Of a stretch of DNA of 64,000 nucleotides, positions 24,707 through 33,492 are shown one piece after another. Below the pieces are notes generated by a model. That model was not told the origin of the DNA and did not search any database. It saw nothing but the letters and a program-made list of their open reading frames with translations. How positions within the stretch are numbered: the stretch's first letter is position 1; the number at the start of each line of letters is the position of its first letter. The DNA is taken from assembly GCA_963665405.2 (NCBI GenBank), contig CAXXUH010000004.1:868001-932000 (forward strand). The letters run 5' to 3'. This stretch comes from G963665405 sp963665405. Its GTDB lineage: Bacteria; Chloroflexota; Dehalococcoidia; Lucifugimonadales; G963665405. The translations under genes and the position numbers were made by a program.

Positions 24707-25364
24707 TCCGATCAAGATCGCCCCGTCGATCCTGTCGGCCGACTTCGGCCGGATCGGGGAGCAGGTTGCCGAGGCGGCCAGGGCCGGCGCCGACTACATC
24801 CACGTCGACGTCATGGACGGTCACTTCGTCCCCACCCTGACCATCGGACCCCTGGTCGTCCGTGCGATTCGCCGGTGGACCGACATACCGCTCGACGTCC
24901 ACATGATGGTGGAGCGGCCTCAGAGCTTCATCGACGAGCTGGTCGCGGCCGGAGCGGACATCATCACGGTCCACGCCGAGGCGCCCACGCACCTCCACCG
25001 CGTCGTCCACCAGATCAGGGACGCGGGAAAACGGGCCGGAGTCTCCCTGAATCCGGCCACCCCCATCTCGGCAGTCGAGGAGGTGCTGCCAGACCTGGAC
25101 CTGGTGCTCATCATGACGGTGAAACCAGGCTTCGGCAGTCAGGCCTTCATCAAGGGCATGGTCGACAAGGTCGGCCGCATGAGGGCCGTGCTCGACCGGA
25201 GTGGATCGAGCGCGGAGCTAGAGGTCGACGGCGGGATCAACGCCGGGACGGCGGGTGCGGTGGTCCAGGCCGGAGCACGGGTCCTGGTCGCGGGCTCGGC
25301 GGTCTACAACGACACCATTAGCGTGGCCGAGGGCATCGCGTCCATCCGGGACAGCCTTCGCTGA
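24693..25364 (+). CDS. rpe: Ribulose-phosphate 3-epimerase
   Basis: Interconverts ribulose 5-phosphate and xylulose 5-phosphate in the pentose phosphate pathway. The 223-residue TIM barrel shows IAPSILSADFGRI, the metal-binding HVDVMDGHFVPTLTIGP, DVHMMVERP, MTVKPGFGSQAFI and VDGGINAGTA, all expected. The start lies inside the end of argH. It is the last gene before the less GC-rich hflK region. Confidence 0.95.
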   Translation: MPATSPIKIAPSILSADFGRIGEQVAEAARAGADYIHVDVMDGHFVPTLTIGPLVVRAIRRWTDIPLDVHMMVERPQSFIDELVAAGADIITVHAEAPTHLHRVVHQIRDAGKRAGVSLNPATPISAVEEVLPDLDLVLIMTVKPGFGSQAFIKGMVDKVGRMRAVLDRSGSSAELEVDGGINAGTAGAVVQAGARVLVAGSAVYNDTISVAEGIASIRDSLR

Positions 25365-25415
25365 GCGGGACGCGGGACGGGCCTCCCTAACTAGCAGGAT
25401 GATGAACTCAGCATA

Positions 25416-26300
25416 ATGCTCGCCATGCGAAGGCGCCTTTCTTGGCTCTCGATATTGATGGTGGGTCTGCTGCTCGCCACGAGTTGCGGCGACGGCGGTG
25501 AAAAAACTGCCATTCCAACACCTTCCCCCACTGCTCAGACATCAGCTTCAGCAGCGGCATTCCCATTGTGTGAGCCCGAAGTCGGCGAGGACGTAGGATC
25601 GTTTATGGAAGAAGTGCGGCGGCTGGAGATTGGCTTCCGCGGCACCACGCCTGTCCTTGCGGAGTCCCTGAGAATCACTCGCGATGAGAACATCGTCGAC
25701 GTCCCTTTGCGGGTGCAGTACCGCATACGAGACTTGGATGCCTTCGTATCCAATGTGGCCGATCCAGAAGGATGTCCTAGTGGACGCACTTTGAAAGGCG
25801 CGGCTGAGGCGGCCCTGAGCCAGGTGGTGGGGCAGTACCCTATTGATGACGTTCTAACTTCCGAGAGGGAGCACATAAAGGCCGACATTCAGCGATTGCT
25901 CCAAGATACACTGGACAGCTACGACACCGGCATAGACATCGTTAGCGTCAGGTTGCTGGACGTGTTCCCGCCAAAGGAAGTTCGGGATGCCTTCGACGAC
26001 GTTATTCGTGCCTTCGAGGACAAGGACGCGGCCGTCAACCTCGCCAAGGGGTATGAGGCAGATGCCCTGCCAAGAGCTAGGGGTGATGCAGCCCGGATCA
26101 TACACGAGGCTGAATCTTCGAAAGCTGTGCGCATCATCCAGGCCGAGGCGGATGTGGACCGTTTCATGTCAAGTCTACGTGCATACGACCGCGAGGAGAA
26201 TCAAGCTCTGAGGAGGCTTCATTTGGAGGCGCTGGAAGGTATTCTTCCCGGCATCACTGAGTCCGCAACTCATAGTAGCTGTCGAATCCCCTGCGAGTAG
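25416..26300 (+). CDS. HflK-like SPFH domain protein with lipoprotein signal
   Basis: Residues 1-30 form a lipoprotein signal (LMVGLLLATSCGDG, lipobox Cys near 28) followed by a Ser/Thr/Pro linker. An SPFH/Band 7 domain follows: VRRLEIGFRG, ITRDENIVDVPLRVQYRIRD, AALSQVVGQYPIDDVLTSER and IVSVRLLDVFPPKEVRDAFD, then a coiled coil (AARIIHEAESSKAVRIIQAE) as in HflK. HflK and HflC normally form a membrane-anchored complex regulating the FtsH protease, with HflK anchored by one transmembrane helix; a lipid anchor is unusual. The end (ITESATHSSCRIPCE) is shorter than normal. hflC follows after 10 bases, though it is broken. Base composition is less GC-rich than the arg genes. Confidence 0.8.
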   Translation: MLAMRRRLSWLSILMVGLLLATSCGDGGEKTAIPTPSPTAQTSASAAAFPLCEPEVGEDVGSFMEEVRRLEIGFRGTTPVLAESLRITRDENIVDVPLRVQYRIRDLDAFVSNVADPEGCPSGRTLKGAAEAALSQVVGQYPIDDVLTSEREHIKADIQRLLQDTLDSYDTGIDIVSVRLLDVFPPKEVRDAFDDVIRAFEDKDAAVNLAKGYEADALPRARGDAARIIHEAESSKAVRIIQAEADVDRFMSSLRAYDREENQALRRLHLEALEGILPGITESATHSSCRIPCE

Positions 26301-26386
26301 CTCGCAAATCATGAGTCATGACGGTCACATTCTGTTGAGCCATCACTTTGTAATAAGTCCAACCGAGCAAGCGATCCTCGTCCGGT

Positions 26387-26430
26387 ACAGTCCGGGTGTA
26401 AGGGTTATACAGTCCGGGTGTAAGGGTTAT
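26387..26430 (+). repeat. 22-bp tandem duplication inside hflC
   Basis: Two exact copies (26387-26408 and 26409-26430) starting ACAGTCCGGGTG. Because 22 is not a multiple of three, it frameshifts the gene; deletion of one copy gives a continuous SPFH N terminus. Confidence 0.9.
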
Positions 26431-26730
26431 TCCCGGTCCTTGGGATACCGCTGGGCTCCCGTCAGTCGAGTCCGGCACGCCCTTCGATAATCGGCTCTTC
26501 TACGTCGACTTGCCGCCGCATGCCATGCTGACAAAGGACAAGAAGCGCCTCATCATCGGCGCCTACGCTTTATACCGGGTGGTGGACCCCGTCAAGTTCT
26601 CCAAGATGGTGCGGGACGTGGGGCAAGCCAACACCCTGATCGAGTTCATTGTGGTCTCTGCGCTTCAGGGGGAGATCGCCCGGAACGACCAGAGCGAAAT
26701 CATCTCCTTAAACCGACAAGCCATTGTGAC

Positions 26731-26797
26731 CAGGGTGAAGGAAGCTAGCAATGCCCCCTTGGGTTCCCCCCCTAAGCGAGCTCTAGACTTAGGCCTT
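26731..26797 (+). repeat. 67-bp direct repeat, left copy
   Basis: Exact match to 27827-27893, starting CAGGGTGAAGGAAGC and ending GACTTAGGCCTT. Both copies encode the same hflC segment and enclose the IS3 fragment; far longer than an IS3 target duplication. Confidence 0.95.
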
Positions 26798-27736
26798 CCA
26801 CAGCCGTTCGACGAACACGTTATCCTTCCAGCTTCCCTTCCCGTCCATGCTGATCTGGATCCCATTGGCTTTCAGCAGGCCGGTGAAGGCGTCACTTGTG
26901 AACTGGCTTCCCTGATCTGTGTTGAATATCTCCGGCGCGCCGTGGCGTCCCAGGGATTCTTCGAGCGCCTCTACGCAGAAGTCTGTGTCCATTGTGACCG
27001 ATACCCGCCAGGCCAGCACCTTGCGGCTATGCCAGTCCATCACTGCGGCTAGGTACACGAACCCCCTGGCCATCGGAATGTACGTGATATCCATTGCCCA
27101 CACCTGGTTGGGCCTGCTCACCTCAAGCCCGCGCAGCAGGTACGGATACACCGTATGGTCGGGCCGTCGCCGGCTGGTGTTGGGCTTGCGGTACAGCGCC
27201 TCGATGCCCATCCGCCGCATCAGTGTGGCGATGTGTCTACGCCCGGAGGAGAGTCCCTCCTGGCGGAGCAGGCCTCGCATCATCCTACTGCCTGCAAACG
27301 GATACTCAAGGTGCAGCTCATCGATGCGGCGCATCAGTCCGAGACCGGCTTCGCCCACCGGCCGTGGCCGGTAGTAGATGCTCCCGCGGCTGATGCCCAC
27401 TGCCTTTGCCTGGCGGGCGAGAGGCAGCTTGTGATCGCGGTCGATCGCCTTGCGCCCGGCAATCCCGCCTTCGGAGCGCGGATCGTTCTCCAACGCAAGC
27501 TCACCGATCTTGGCGTGAAGGACCTTCATATCTACCGGCTTTTCAGCCTGCCCTGTCCCGGCGCCAAATAACTGCGCCGCCCGATCCAGCAACTGGGTCT
27601 TCCACTGCGTGATCTGGTTCGGGTGCACATCGAACTGGCTTGCCAGCTCCGAAAGTGTCCGGTCGCCGCGCACTGCGGCAAGAGCCACCTTCGCCTTGAA
27701 CTCTGCCGAGTGGTTACGGCGGGGTCGTCTGCTCAT
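26789..27736 (-). pseudogene. IS3-family transposase, C-terminally truncated
   Basis: OrfA part: HSAEFKAKVALAAVRGDRTL with the HTH SELASQFDVHPNQITQWKTQ. OrfB part: VGISRGSIYYRPRP, MAMDITYIP-like first Asp (AMDITYIPMARGFVYLAAVM), second Asp in FNTDQGSQFTSDAF, and VFVERLW with the catalytic Glu. The two parts run in one frame through an atypical linker (LENDPRSEGGIAGRK), where normally a programmed frameshift lies. Translation ends two codons into the 67-bp repeat, so about 50 C-terminal residues are lost and the enzyme is probably inactive. Confidence 0.85.
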
Positions 27737-27826
27737 CTCTCGCTCCTGTCTCCGAGAGCACTATCATGCCCTCAATCAGGCAGCGATTCCACTTATCCCC
27801 CTGTTCAGATTTCCGGAGCCACTTCT
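26798..27826 (-). mobile_element. Truncated IS3-family insertion sequence in hflC
   Basis: The fragment contains orfA-orfB sequence on the minus strand. The orfA-side end is probably near 27805, where the minus strand reads TGAACAGGGGGATAAGTGG, consistent with a TG-starting IS3 terminus. The other end is cut within the transposase right after ERLW at 26798, so one terminal repeat and about 50 codons are missing. Confidence 0.8.
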
Positions 27827-27893
27827 CAGGGTGAAGGAAGCTAGCAATGCCCCCTTGGGTTCCCCCCCTAAGCGAGCTCTAGACTTAGGCCTT
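27827..27893 (+). repeat. 67-bp direct repeat, right copy
   Basis: Exact copy of 26731-26797. From here the hflC frame continues without break into its C-terminal half. Confidence 0.95.
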
Positions 27894-28214
27894 GAGATCG
27901 CTGATGTGCGCCTCAAGCGGGTAGACTTCCCTCCGGAGATCACCCAGTCCATATTTGCCCGGATGCGCGCCGAGCGAAGGCATGTCGCCGATCGGGAACG
28001 CGCTGAAGGAGCCCAACTGGACGCAGAGATCCGTTCTGAGGCGGATAGGCAAGTAGCCATAATTTTGGCGGAGGCGGAGAGGGACGCCAGCATGATCAGA
28101 TCTGAAGGCTGGGCAGCGGCCACAGACGTCTTTATCGAGGCCTTGGCACAAGAGCCTGGGCTGTCCCGCTACCAGCAAAGCCTGGAGGCATACAAAATAT
28201 CTGGACTGAAGTAG

Positions 28215-28791
28215 AAGCTGATGCGGATGCCCGTATGACGGAGATACAAAGGCAGGGCTTCCAATACGCACTGTATAGCGCTCTTCGCTATGGATCCCCT
28301 GGTCAGTTCAAGGTCCTTCCTGTACGGCTGGGCTCTTTCGATGACAGAGTCAATGAGGTTGGTGTTTCAACTGGCGGAGGTCGCCGTACCTAAGGAGGTA
28401 TTCCGGCAAGTGTTGGAGCGTATCGGTGGGCTCCATCCAGCACCGGGGTAGCGATATCCTTGAGGTCATCAGAGGTGAAGAGAGGTAACCTACGGAGAGG
28501 TGCGTGGTTGGAGGAGCTCGAAGGAAGTGCAAACGTAGTGAAAGTCACCTCCACTGCCCACTGAACGCCAGTTCACGACGCGGTCAGATGGTTTTGTGAG
28601 CTTGATTGGTTGTTTACGGTGTTCGTGAGTGATACTACCATGGCTCTCGTCGAGTATGGTGCGTTGTCTGGATCCAGGCAGCTTGATATGGGGAATTCCG
28701 GATAATGATTTGAAGAGGTTCTATCGTGGCCTCGCTCGACTCTCGCGACGGGCAGCGTGACGACGGGGAGGCGCCTATCACTTAGGTGAAA
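28215..28791. other. Gap between hflC and the SecD-like gene; one protein-like fragment
   Basis: No complete gene. From 28216 one frame reads ADADARMTEIQRQGFQYALY and SALRYGSPGQFKVLPVRLGS, which has an SPFH-associated coiled-coil flavour and may be an hflC/hflK remnant. The remainder, up to the ribosome site at 28784, shows nothing I recognise. Confidence 0.35.
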
Positions 28792-30416
28792 ATGGTGATT
28801 GATCGTATAGGTACCATTTCGGGTTTCGTCACGGTGTTATTCGCCGGGGCCGCAGTGGTCATGCTGGCCCTAGTTGCATGCGGCGAAGATGCGGCGAAGA
28901 ACCTGTTCCAACACCCGCGCCGCTAGCGCCAGCTCCCACGGCGATATCGACGCCTACGCCTGTTTCAACACTGCCACCTATTCCCACACAGACACCAAGG
29001 GAGTTGCCTCTACCTACACGCGAGACAGCCCCCCGCTCCTCGGTAGCACCGCCAGTAGAAGGTACACAACTGATCTACCAGGCCCAAGTTTCTACCAACG
29101 CTGGCGAGAGCGTCGTACCCGAGAGAGACCAGATGGAATCGTTGAAGCGTTCGGTGGAGAGGAGGGCGAACGCCTTCGGATTCGGCAAGGCGATAACTGT
29201 TCAAATTCTCGGCGACGATCGCCTCGTCATCCAGCTATTCGGTGTACGTGATCTCGAGCGAGCTAAGAGGGCGATAGGCGAGACGGGCCAGGTGGAGTTC
29301 AAGCACCGCAGATTTAACACCAGTAATCCGTTGACCGAAATCACCAACGATGACGTCGTGAGCGTGACCGTTGGGATGATCAGGCCGGACGGCATCCTGG
29401 TGGTTGACGAAGTTAACGCAATGCCGGTAATCGTTGTTGAGTTTACTGAGGAAGGGATCGTTAAGTTCGCGGAGGTGGCGGACCGAATAGTACAATCGCT
29501 GATTACCGCGGCTATAGCAACGCAAAGTGGCGCTAGGCCAACCCAACCCAACCGTCTTGAGGTCTCCGTAGAGGGCGTGCAGCTGCTGCGGTTCGAGCTT
29601 CTCGGCAACTCGCTGCTGCGCCTTGGCGACAGCAATCGCTACGCCTTCCCGTTCCCCACCGGCACTCACGCTGGGGTGATTGAAGACGAGGAGACCGCCC
29701 GGAGTATTGTCGGCGATGGCGCCACGATTTCCTTCACCGAGATAGGCACCGTTGACGAGGACTTTGGACTCACAGGCGATGACCTCTCCAGAGCATATCC
29801 AAGCCAGCACGCCGCCTCCGGCGTTCCTATGGTAAACCTTGTGTTCGGCGATCGAGGAACGCGAATTTTTGGCGACAAGACCGAGGAGATCGCCGGTCTC
29901 GTCGATACGGACGCCATCGCCATATTTCTCGATGGTGAAGAGATCGTCGCCCCGGTAGTGACCGCGCCCATCAAAATGGGCACCGCTATCATCCAAGGCG
30001 ACTTCACTATCGACAGAGCGAGAGATATTGCACTCCTTCTGGAATCGGGTCGACTCCCAATTCCGATAACCCTCATCCAGGAGCGTGATGTAGCACCGTT
30101 ACCTGCAGGTGCTACATCCGCACCAGGCGACATACAACTGATCTACCAGGCCCAAGTTTCTACCAACGCTGGCGAGATCGTCGTACCCGAGCGAGACCAG
30201 ATGGAATCGTTGATACGTTCGATCGTCGGGCGAGTAAAAGCCTCAGGTTTCGTAGTGCTGGGTATTGACCTTCTCGGCGATGATCGTCTCCTCATCGTGG
30301 TAGCTGGTGTCCGTGATCCCGGCCAAATCAAGGTTCTAATAGGCGCGACAAAGCTGCCGGGAATGGGTGGGCTGCCCGTCTCACTTTCATTGGTCCAGGA
30401 GTATGCGCTTCGATGA
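28792..30416 (+). pseudogene. SecD-like lipoprotein without membrane domain, frameshifted by an 11-bp duplication
   Basis: From ATG 28792 (AGGTGA just upstream) a lipoprotein signal MLALVACGE is read; an 11-bp tandem duplication (28878-28899) then shifts the frame and stops it at 28926. With one copy removed the protein continues CGEEPVPTPAPLAPAPTAIS, a Pro/Thr-rich linker, and a SecD-type periplasmic head: VEFKHRRF, LTGDDLSRAYPSQHAASGVP, AIFLDGEEIVAPVVTAPI, TIIQGDFT-like IIQGDFTIDRARDIALLLES and LPIPITLIQERDV. The six membrane helices of SecD are absent. A segment near residue 65 (QLIYQAQVSTNAGE) is repeated near the C terminus (30137 on). As it stands an internal start at 28878 would give a 512-residue cytosolic protein, so export is lost. 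Confidence 0.75.
28878..28899 (+). repeat. 11-bp tandem duplication inside the SecD-like gene
   Basis: ATGCGGCGAAG occurs twice in a row (28878-28888, 28889-28899), right after the lipobox Cys codon region. One copy less restores the frame. Confidence 0.9.
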
Positions 30417-30626
30417 CCTCGCCCTTTCAACCTTGCGGCGCCGCGAGGCCCCTCCCTTAGGAACGCCAACCTAAGCGTATCAGCTGGAAATTTCCATTTC
30501 AATTAGCCCACGACACCGGCGCCCTGTCGCGCGGCCCTCCACGTGTTGAACCCGTGGACCAGTGTTCATTCCCCGGCTCGGGTATGATACGTTCTTGGTG
30601 CAAAACGTTGTAACGCTGAGGTGATC

Positions 30627-30740
30627 ATGGCTAATCTCGGCCAATGTGTATCGCGACGTTCCGACAACCCTGCGTACCGCACGATTGAGGGAGATGGTGG
30701 AGCGGGATCGCCTATCGTCCTTCTTTTCCCACTACTTTGA
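30627..30740 (+). CDS. Small ORF of 37 residues, possibly the start of a truncated gene
   Basis: GAGGTGATC directly precedes an ATG that opens MANLGQCVSRRSDNPAYRTI and ends in IVLLFPLL. A TATGAT -10-like element lies at 30583-30588. The first residues resemble the N terminus of AMP-forming acyl-CoA synthetases, so it may be a truncated gene; a family A repeat begins 43 bases after its stop. Evidence is limited to start signals and this weak resemblance. Confidence 0.35.
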   Translation: MANLGQCVSRRSDNPAYRTIEGDGGAGSPIVLLFPLL

Positions 30741-30782
30741 CCGTACGGCCTTCGAATGTGCATTGGCGAATAACCCATGAAA

Positions 30783-30885
30783 TATGGGGTGTGCAGAGGG
30801 GCGGAGCCCCTTTGCCGGGAGTCTGAGGGTTCCCCTCAGATATGATTTCTCCCCCCTTCCTGGCCAGGAAGGGGGCCAGGGGGAT
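30783..30885 (+). repeat. Family A hairpin repeat
   Basis: GTGCAGAGGGGCGGAGCCCC, TTTGCCGGGAGTCTGAGGGT, TCCCCTCAGATATGATTTCT, then CCCCCTTCCTGGCCAGGAAG. A third inverted repeat (CCTTCCTGG/CCAGGAAGG) follows the two usual ones. It ends just before the hemL 3' end. Confidence 0.8.
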
Positions 30886-30911
30886 GGTCGAAAGGGTTTT
30901 CCAGCACCCTG

Positions 30912-32192
30912 CTAGACCTCTAACGCCCCCTCGGCTGCCTCGATGGTCGACTTGATGTCGCCGTCGCCGTGGGCGGTAGACACGAACATCGACTCGAAGG
31001 GCGACGGCGGCAGATAGATCCCCTGCTCGAGCATCCGATGGAAGAAGCGCGCGAACCCGTCCTTGTCGGATGCGAAGACCGAGGTCGTGTCGCGAATCTC
31101 CTTGCGGCTGAAGAACAGGGTCATCATCGAGCCGACCCGGTTGGCACGGAGCGGCACCTCGGCCCGGGCGAACACCTCGCGCAGCCCTCGGTCCAACCGC
31201 TCGCCCTTGGAATCGAGCTCGTCGTAGGTGCCCGGTGTCCTCAGGATCTCGAGCGTCCTGATCCCCGCGGCGACGGCGAGCGGGTTGCCCGACAGGGTCC
31301 CGGCCTGGTACATGGGCCCAAGGGGCGATACGCTCTCCATGATCTCGCGCCGGCCTCCGTATGCGCCGACGGGCAACCCTCCGCCGATGATCTTGCCGAG
31401 GCAGGTCACGTCCGGGGTCACCCCATATAGCTCCTGAGCGCCACCGTAGGCGACCCGGAACCCGGAGATCACCTCGTCGAACACCAGCAGAGAGCCGTGC
31501 CGTTCGGTCAGCTCCCTGAGACCCGTCAAGAAGCCGGGCTGGGGAGGGACCACCCCCATGTTGCCGGCGATGGGCTCGACGATCACGCACGCGATGTCGC
31601 CCGGATTGTCCCGGAAGAGCGTCTCCACGGCGTCCAGGTCGTTGTAGCCGGCCACCAGCGTGTCCCGCGCCGAGGCGGCGGTGACGCCGGCGCTGTTGGG
31701 AACCCCATGCGCGGCGGCTCCGGAGCCGGCGGCTACCAGGAGCGAGTCCGCGTGGCCGTGGTAGCCGCCGTCGAACTTGACGATCTTGTCGCGTCCGGTG
31801 TAGGCCCTCGCGAGTCTCAGCGCGCTCATCGTGGCCTCGGTACCCGAGCTGACTAGCCGGACCATGTCGATGGATGGGTACGCCTCCGCCACCATCCGGG
31901 CAAGCTCGGCCTCACCCTCCGTGGGCGCGCCGAAGCTGCTGCCTCGCCCCGCGGCCTCGACGATCGCAGCCACGACGTCCGGGTGGGCATGGCCCAGGAT
32001 CAGCGGTCCCCACGAACAGACGTAGTCGACATACTCGTTGCCGTCGGCGTCCCAGACCCGCGACCCAGCGCCCCGTGAGATGAAGATCGGGTCGCCGCCG
32101 ACCGCGCCCCACGCGCGAGCGGGGCTGTTCACGCCGCCGGGGATGTGTTTCTTAGACCTTGCGAACAGGTCCGCCGATCTCTCGTGGGGCAA
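30912..32192 (-). CDS. hemL: Glutamate-1-semialdehyde 2,1-aminomutase
   Basis: PLP enzyme that converts glutamate-1-semialdehyde to 5-aminolevulinate, the tetrapyrrole precursor. Blocks seen: HIPGGVNSPARAWGAVGGDP, VSSGTEATMSALRLARAYTG, KFDGGYHGHADSLLVAAGSG, VFDEVISGFRVA and the Schiff-base Lys in DVTCLGKIIGGGLPVGAYGG. The 426 residues are full length. Start is TTG at 32192: GAGGTGA lies nine bases upstream on the minus strand, and the N terminus aligns. No other heme gene is near. A family A repeat lies just past the stop. Confidence 0.95.
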   Translation of the reverse strand: MPHERSADLFARSKKHIPGGVNSPARAWGAVGGDPIFISRGAGSRVWDADGNEYVDYVCSWGPLILGHAHPDVVAAIVEAAGRGSSFGAPTEGEAELARMVAEAYPSIDMVRLVSSGTEATMSALRLARAYTGRDKIVKFDGGYHGHADSLLVAAGSGAAAHGVPNSAGVTAASARDTLVAGYNDLDAVETLFRDNPGDIACVIVEPIAGNMGVVPPQPGFLTGLRELTERHGSLLVFDEVISGFRVAYGGAQELYGVTPDVTCLGKIIGGGLPVGAYGGRREIMESVSPLGPMYQAGTLSGNPLAVAAGIRTLEILRTPGTYDELDSKGERLDRGLREVFARAEVPLRANRVGSMMTLFFSRKEIRDTTSVFASDKDGFARFFHRMLEQGIYLPPSPFESMFVSTAHGDGDIKSTIEAAEGALEV

Positions 32193-32325
32193 GCTTTCAC
32201 CTCATCGTCTGCGCGGTGAGAATAGCACGTGGACGGGCCGACTCCCCTGAATGGCCCGTCTACTGAAGGGCCGCACAGGGGAGCTAGGGCCATGTGGCTC
32301 TGCGTCCGGTCAGGGCACCGGTGGG

Positions 32326-32645
32326 CTACTGGCCGGGCGGGCGGTAGCCGATACTCATTTTCGCGGCCTGGTCAACCTCTTCGGGGGTAATGAGGGGAGT
32401 AATCCTGAGCCGGACCGCTCCGGCAGCGTTTACAGCCAGGGAGACTGCGGTTCCGGTGACCGAGTCGGGAAGATCGACGATGCTGACGACGTCGTCAGGG
32501 CCGAACGCGTAGTACAACGACTCCAGCGTGCCGCCCATACCCTTCATCAGCGCTCTATCGTGTCCCGCCGCGACGTCCCTCCCTCTTTGAGGAGCCCCCT
32601 GGTGCCTTCGGCCGTGTATGAACCCTGGAACAGATACTTAGGCAT
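32326..32645 (-). pseudogene. GYD domain protein, frameshifted by one base
   Basis: From ATG 32645 (GGAGG upstream) the frame gives MPKYLFQGSYTAEGTRGLLK and EGGTSRRDTIER, then a stop. One base missing near 32547 (CGC-TGATGAAG where CGCCTGATGAAG is expected) explains this: the next frame continues LMKGMGGTLESLYYAFGPDD, VVSIVDLPDSVTGTAVSLAV and ends IGYRPPGQ. The joined protein of about 106 residues is a GYD-domain protein, a small ferredoxin-like-fold family without a firm function. A sequencing error is as likely as a true mutation. Confidence 0.75.
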
Positions 32646-32825
32646 CTTGCTGTCCTCCTTCAACCAACACTAAGTCTATAGACGGTGAGTTTATCACCAC
32701 TGACGGCACATCGGGCACAACGTCGCAAACCCACGTCCGCCGCCGATCTCGCGCTGCGCCGGCACGCGTCTGCTCACGCCTGCGAGGTCTCGCCCGGCGG
32801 CTGCAACGGCTCGGTCTCGCTGAGG
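32646..32825. other. Short intergenic stretch
   Basis: Between the divergent/parallel broken genes I see no feature beyond a possible minus-strand promoter region for the GYD gene. Confidence 0.3.
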
Positions 32826-33429
32826 TCAGGTAGCCAGCTCGGCCAGCTCGGGAGGTACCTGAACCGAGCGAACGAGCGTTGCGTCGATCAGAATGGCCAC
32901 CGCGAGTCCGAACCCCATATCGTTCTCATCCTTCGTGAGCGCGGTGTCCCCCCCCTACCAGCGCGCGAGCGGGTACGCCGGTGAAGGCGGCGGGGATGAC
33001 GTCGTTGCGAAGACGCTCGACGGCGCCGATGGCGGTGTCGCTCGGAAAATCGCCTCCGGAGATGGGAACGTTGACGACCGTCAGAGATCCATCAGGAGCG
33101 ACGGTCGTGGACTCCGGTCCGTCGCCGATTCCCTCCGTCAGGGCGGCAGCCAGCGAATTCGCGAACGCCTCGAACGCCGGGTCGTCAACCGTCAGGGATT
33201 CAGACGTTATGAACACGGCTTCCGTGGCGAAGCTGGGCCCGGTGCTGGCAAACCGTTCCCGAATCAGTCTCTGTGCCTCACGTGATTCGGGCTCCGAGGT
33301 CAACCCGGCATCGGTGGTCAGAGCGTCGCCGAGCATCGTAAAGATAAGCCCCATCGCAACGATGACTGTGACAATCCAGGCTGCGACCGTTGTCCACGGT
33401 CTTCGGGGGTCTTCGGGCGCATACGCGAG
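32826..33429 (-). pseudogene. MMPL/RND-type transporter, large internal deletion
   Basis: Minus strand from about 33429: APEDPRRPWTTVAAWIVTVI (first membrane helix), TTDAGLTSEPESREAQRLIR and IPAAFTGVPARALVGG, the N-terminal extracytoplasmic region of MMPL transporters. After a junction near 32940 the reading continues in another frame with DMGFGLAVAILIDATLVRSV, which is the start of the final transmembrane region near the C terminus of such proteins, and stops at 32826. Roughly 500 residues between are missing. MMPL proteins export lipids or hydrophobic compounds; this copy cannot. Confidence 0.75.
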
Positions 33430-33492
33430 CTATGGACCCCGTAGAAAGCATGCAACCCCTCCCTATGTATGAGGCGCTTGGCCCGGGACAGT

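Larger units (their letters stand above)
26311..28214 (+). pseudogene. HflC-like SPFH protein, broken by a 22-bp duplication and an IS3 fragment
   Basis: The reading frame starts MSHDGHILLSHHFVISPTEQ and AILVRYSPGVRVI. A 22-bp tandem duplication at 26387-26430 then shifts the frame; removing one copy restores PGPWDTAGLPSVESGTPFDN, RLFYVDLPPHAMLTKDKKRL and the SPFH core to IVTRVKEASNAPLGSPPKRA. At 26731-27893 a 1.1-kb segment with a truncated IS3 element is inserted between two 67-bp direct repeats. After it the protein resumes LEIADVRLKRVDFPPEITQS and RMRAERRHVADRERAEGAQL, the typical HflC coiled coil. The end at 28214 is shorter than usual. Partner of the upstream HflK-like lipoprotein. Confidence 0.82.

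Noticed and set aside
26254..26478. Minus-strand ORF of 74 residues between hflK and hflC
   Set aside because: The plus strand encodes the HflC N terminus once the 22-bp duplication is collapsed.
26510..27052. Plus-strand ORF running from hflC into the IS3 fragment
   Set aside because: Only its first 96 residues are HflC; the rest is the antisense of the transposase.
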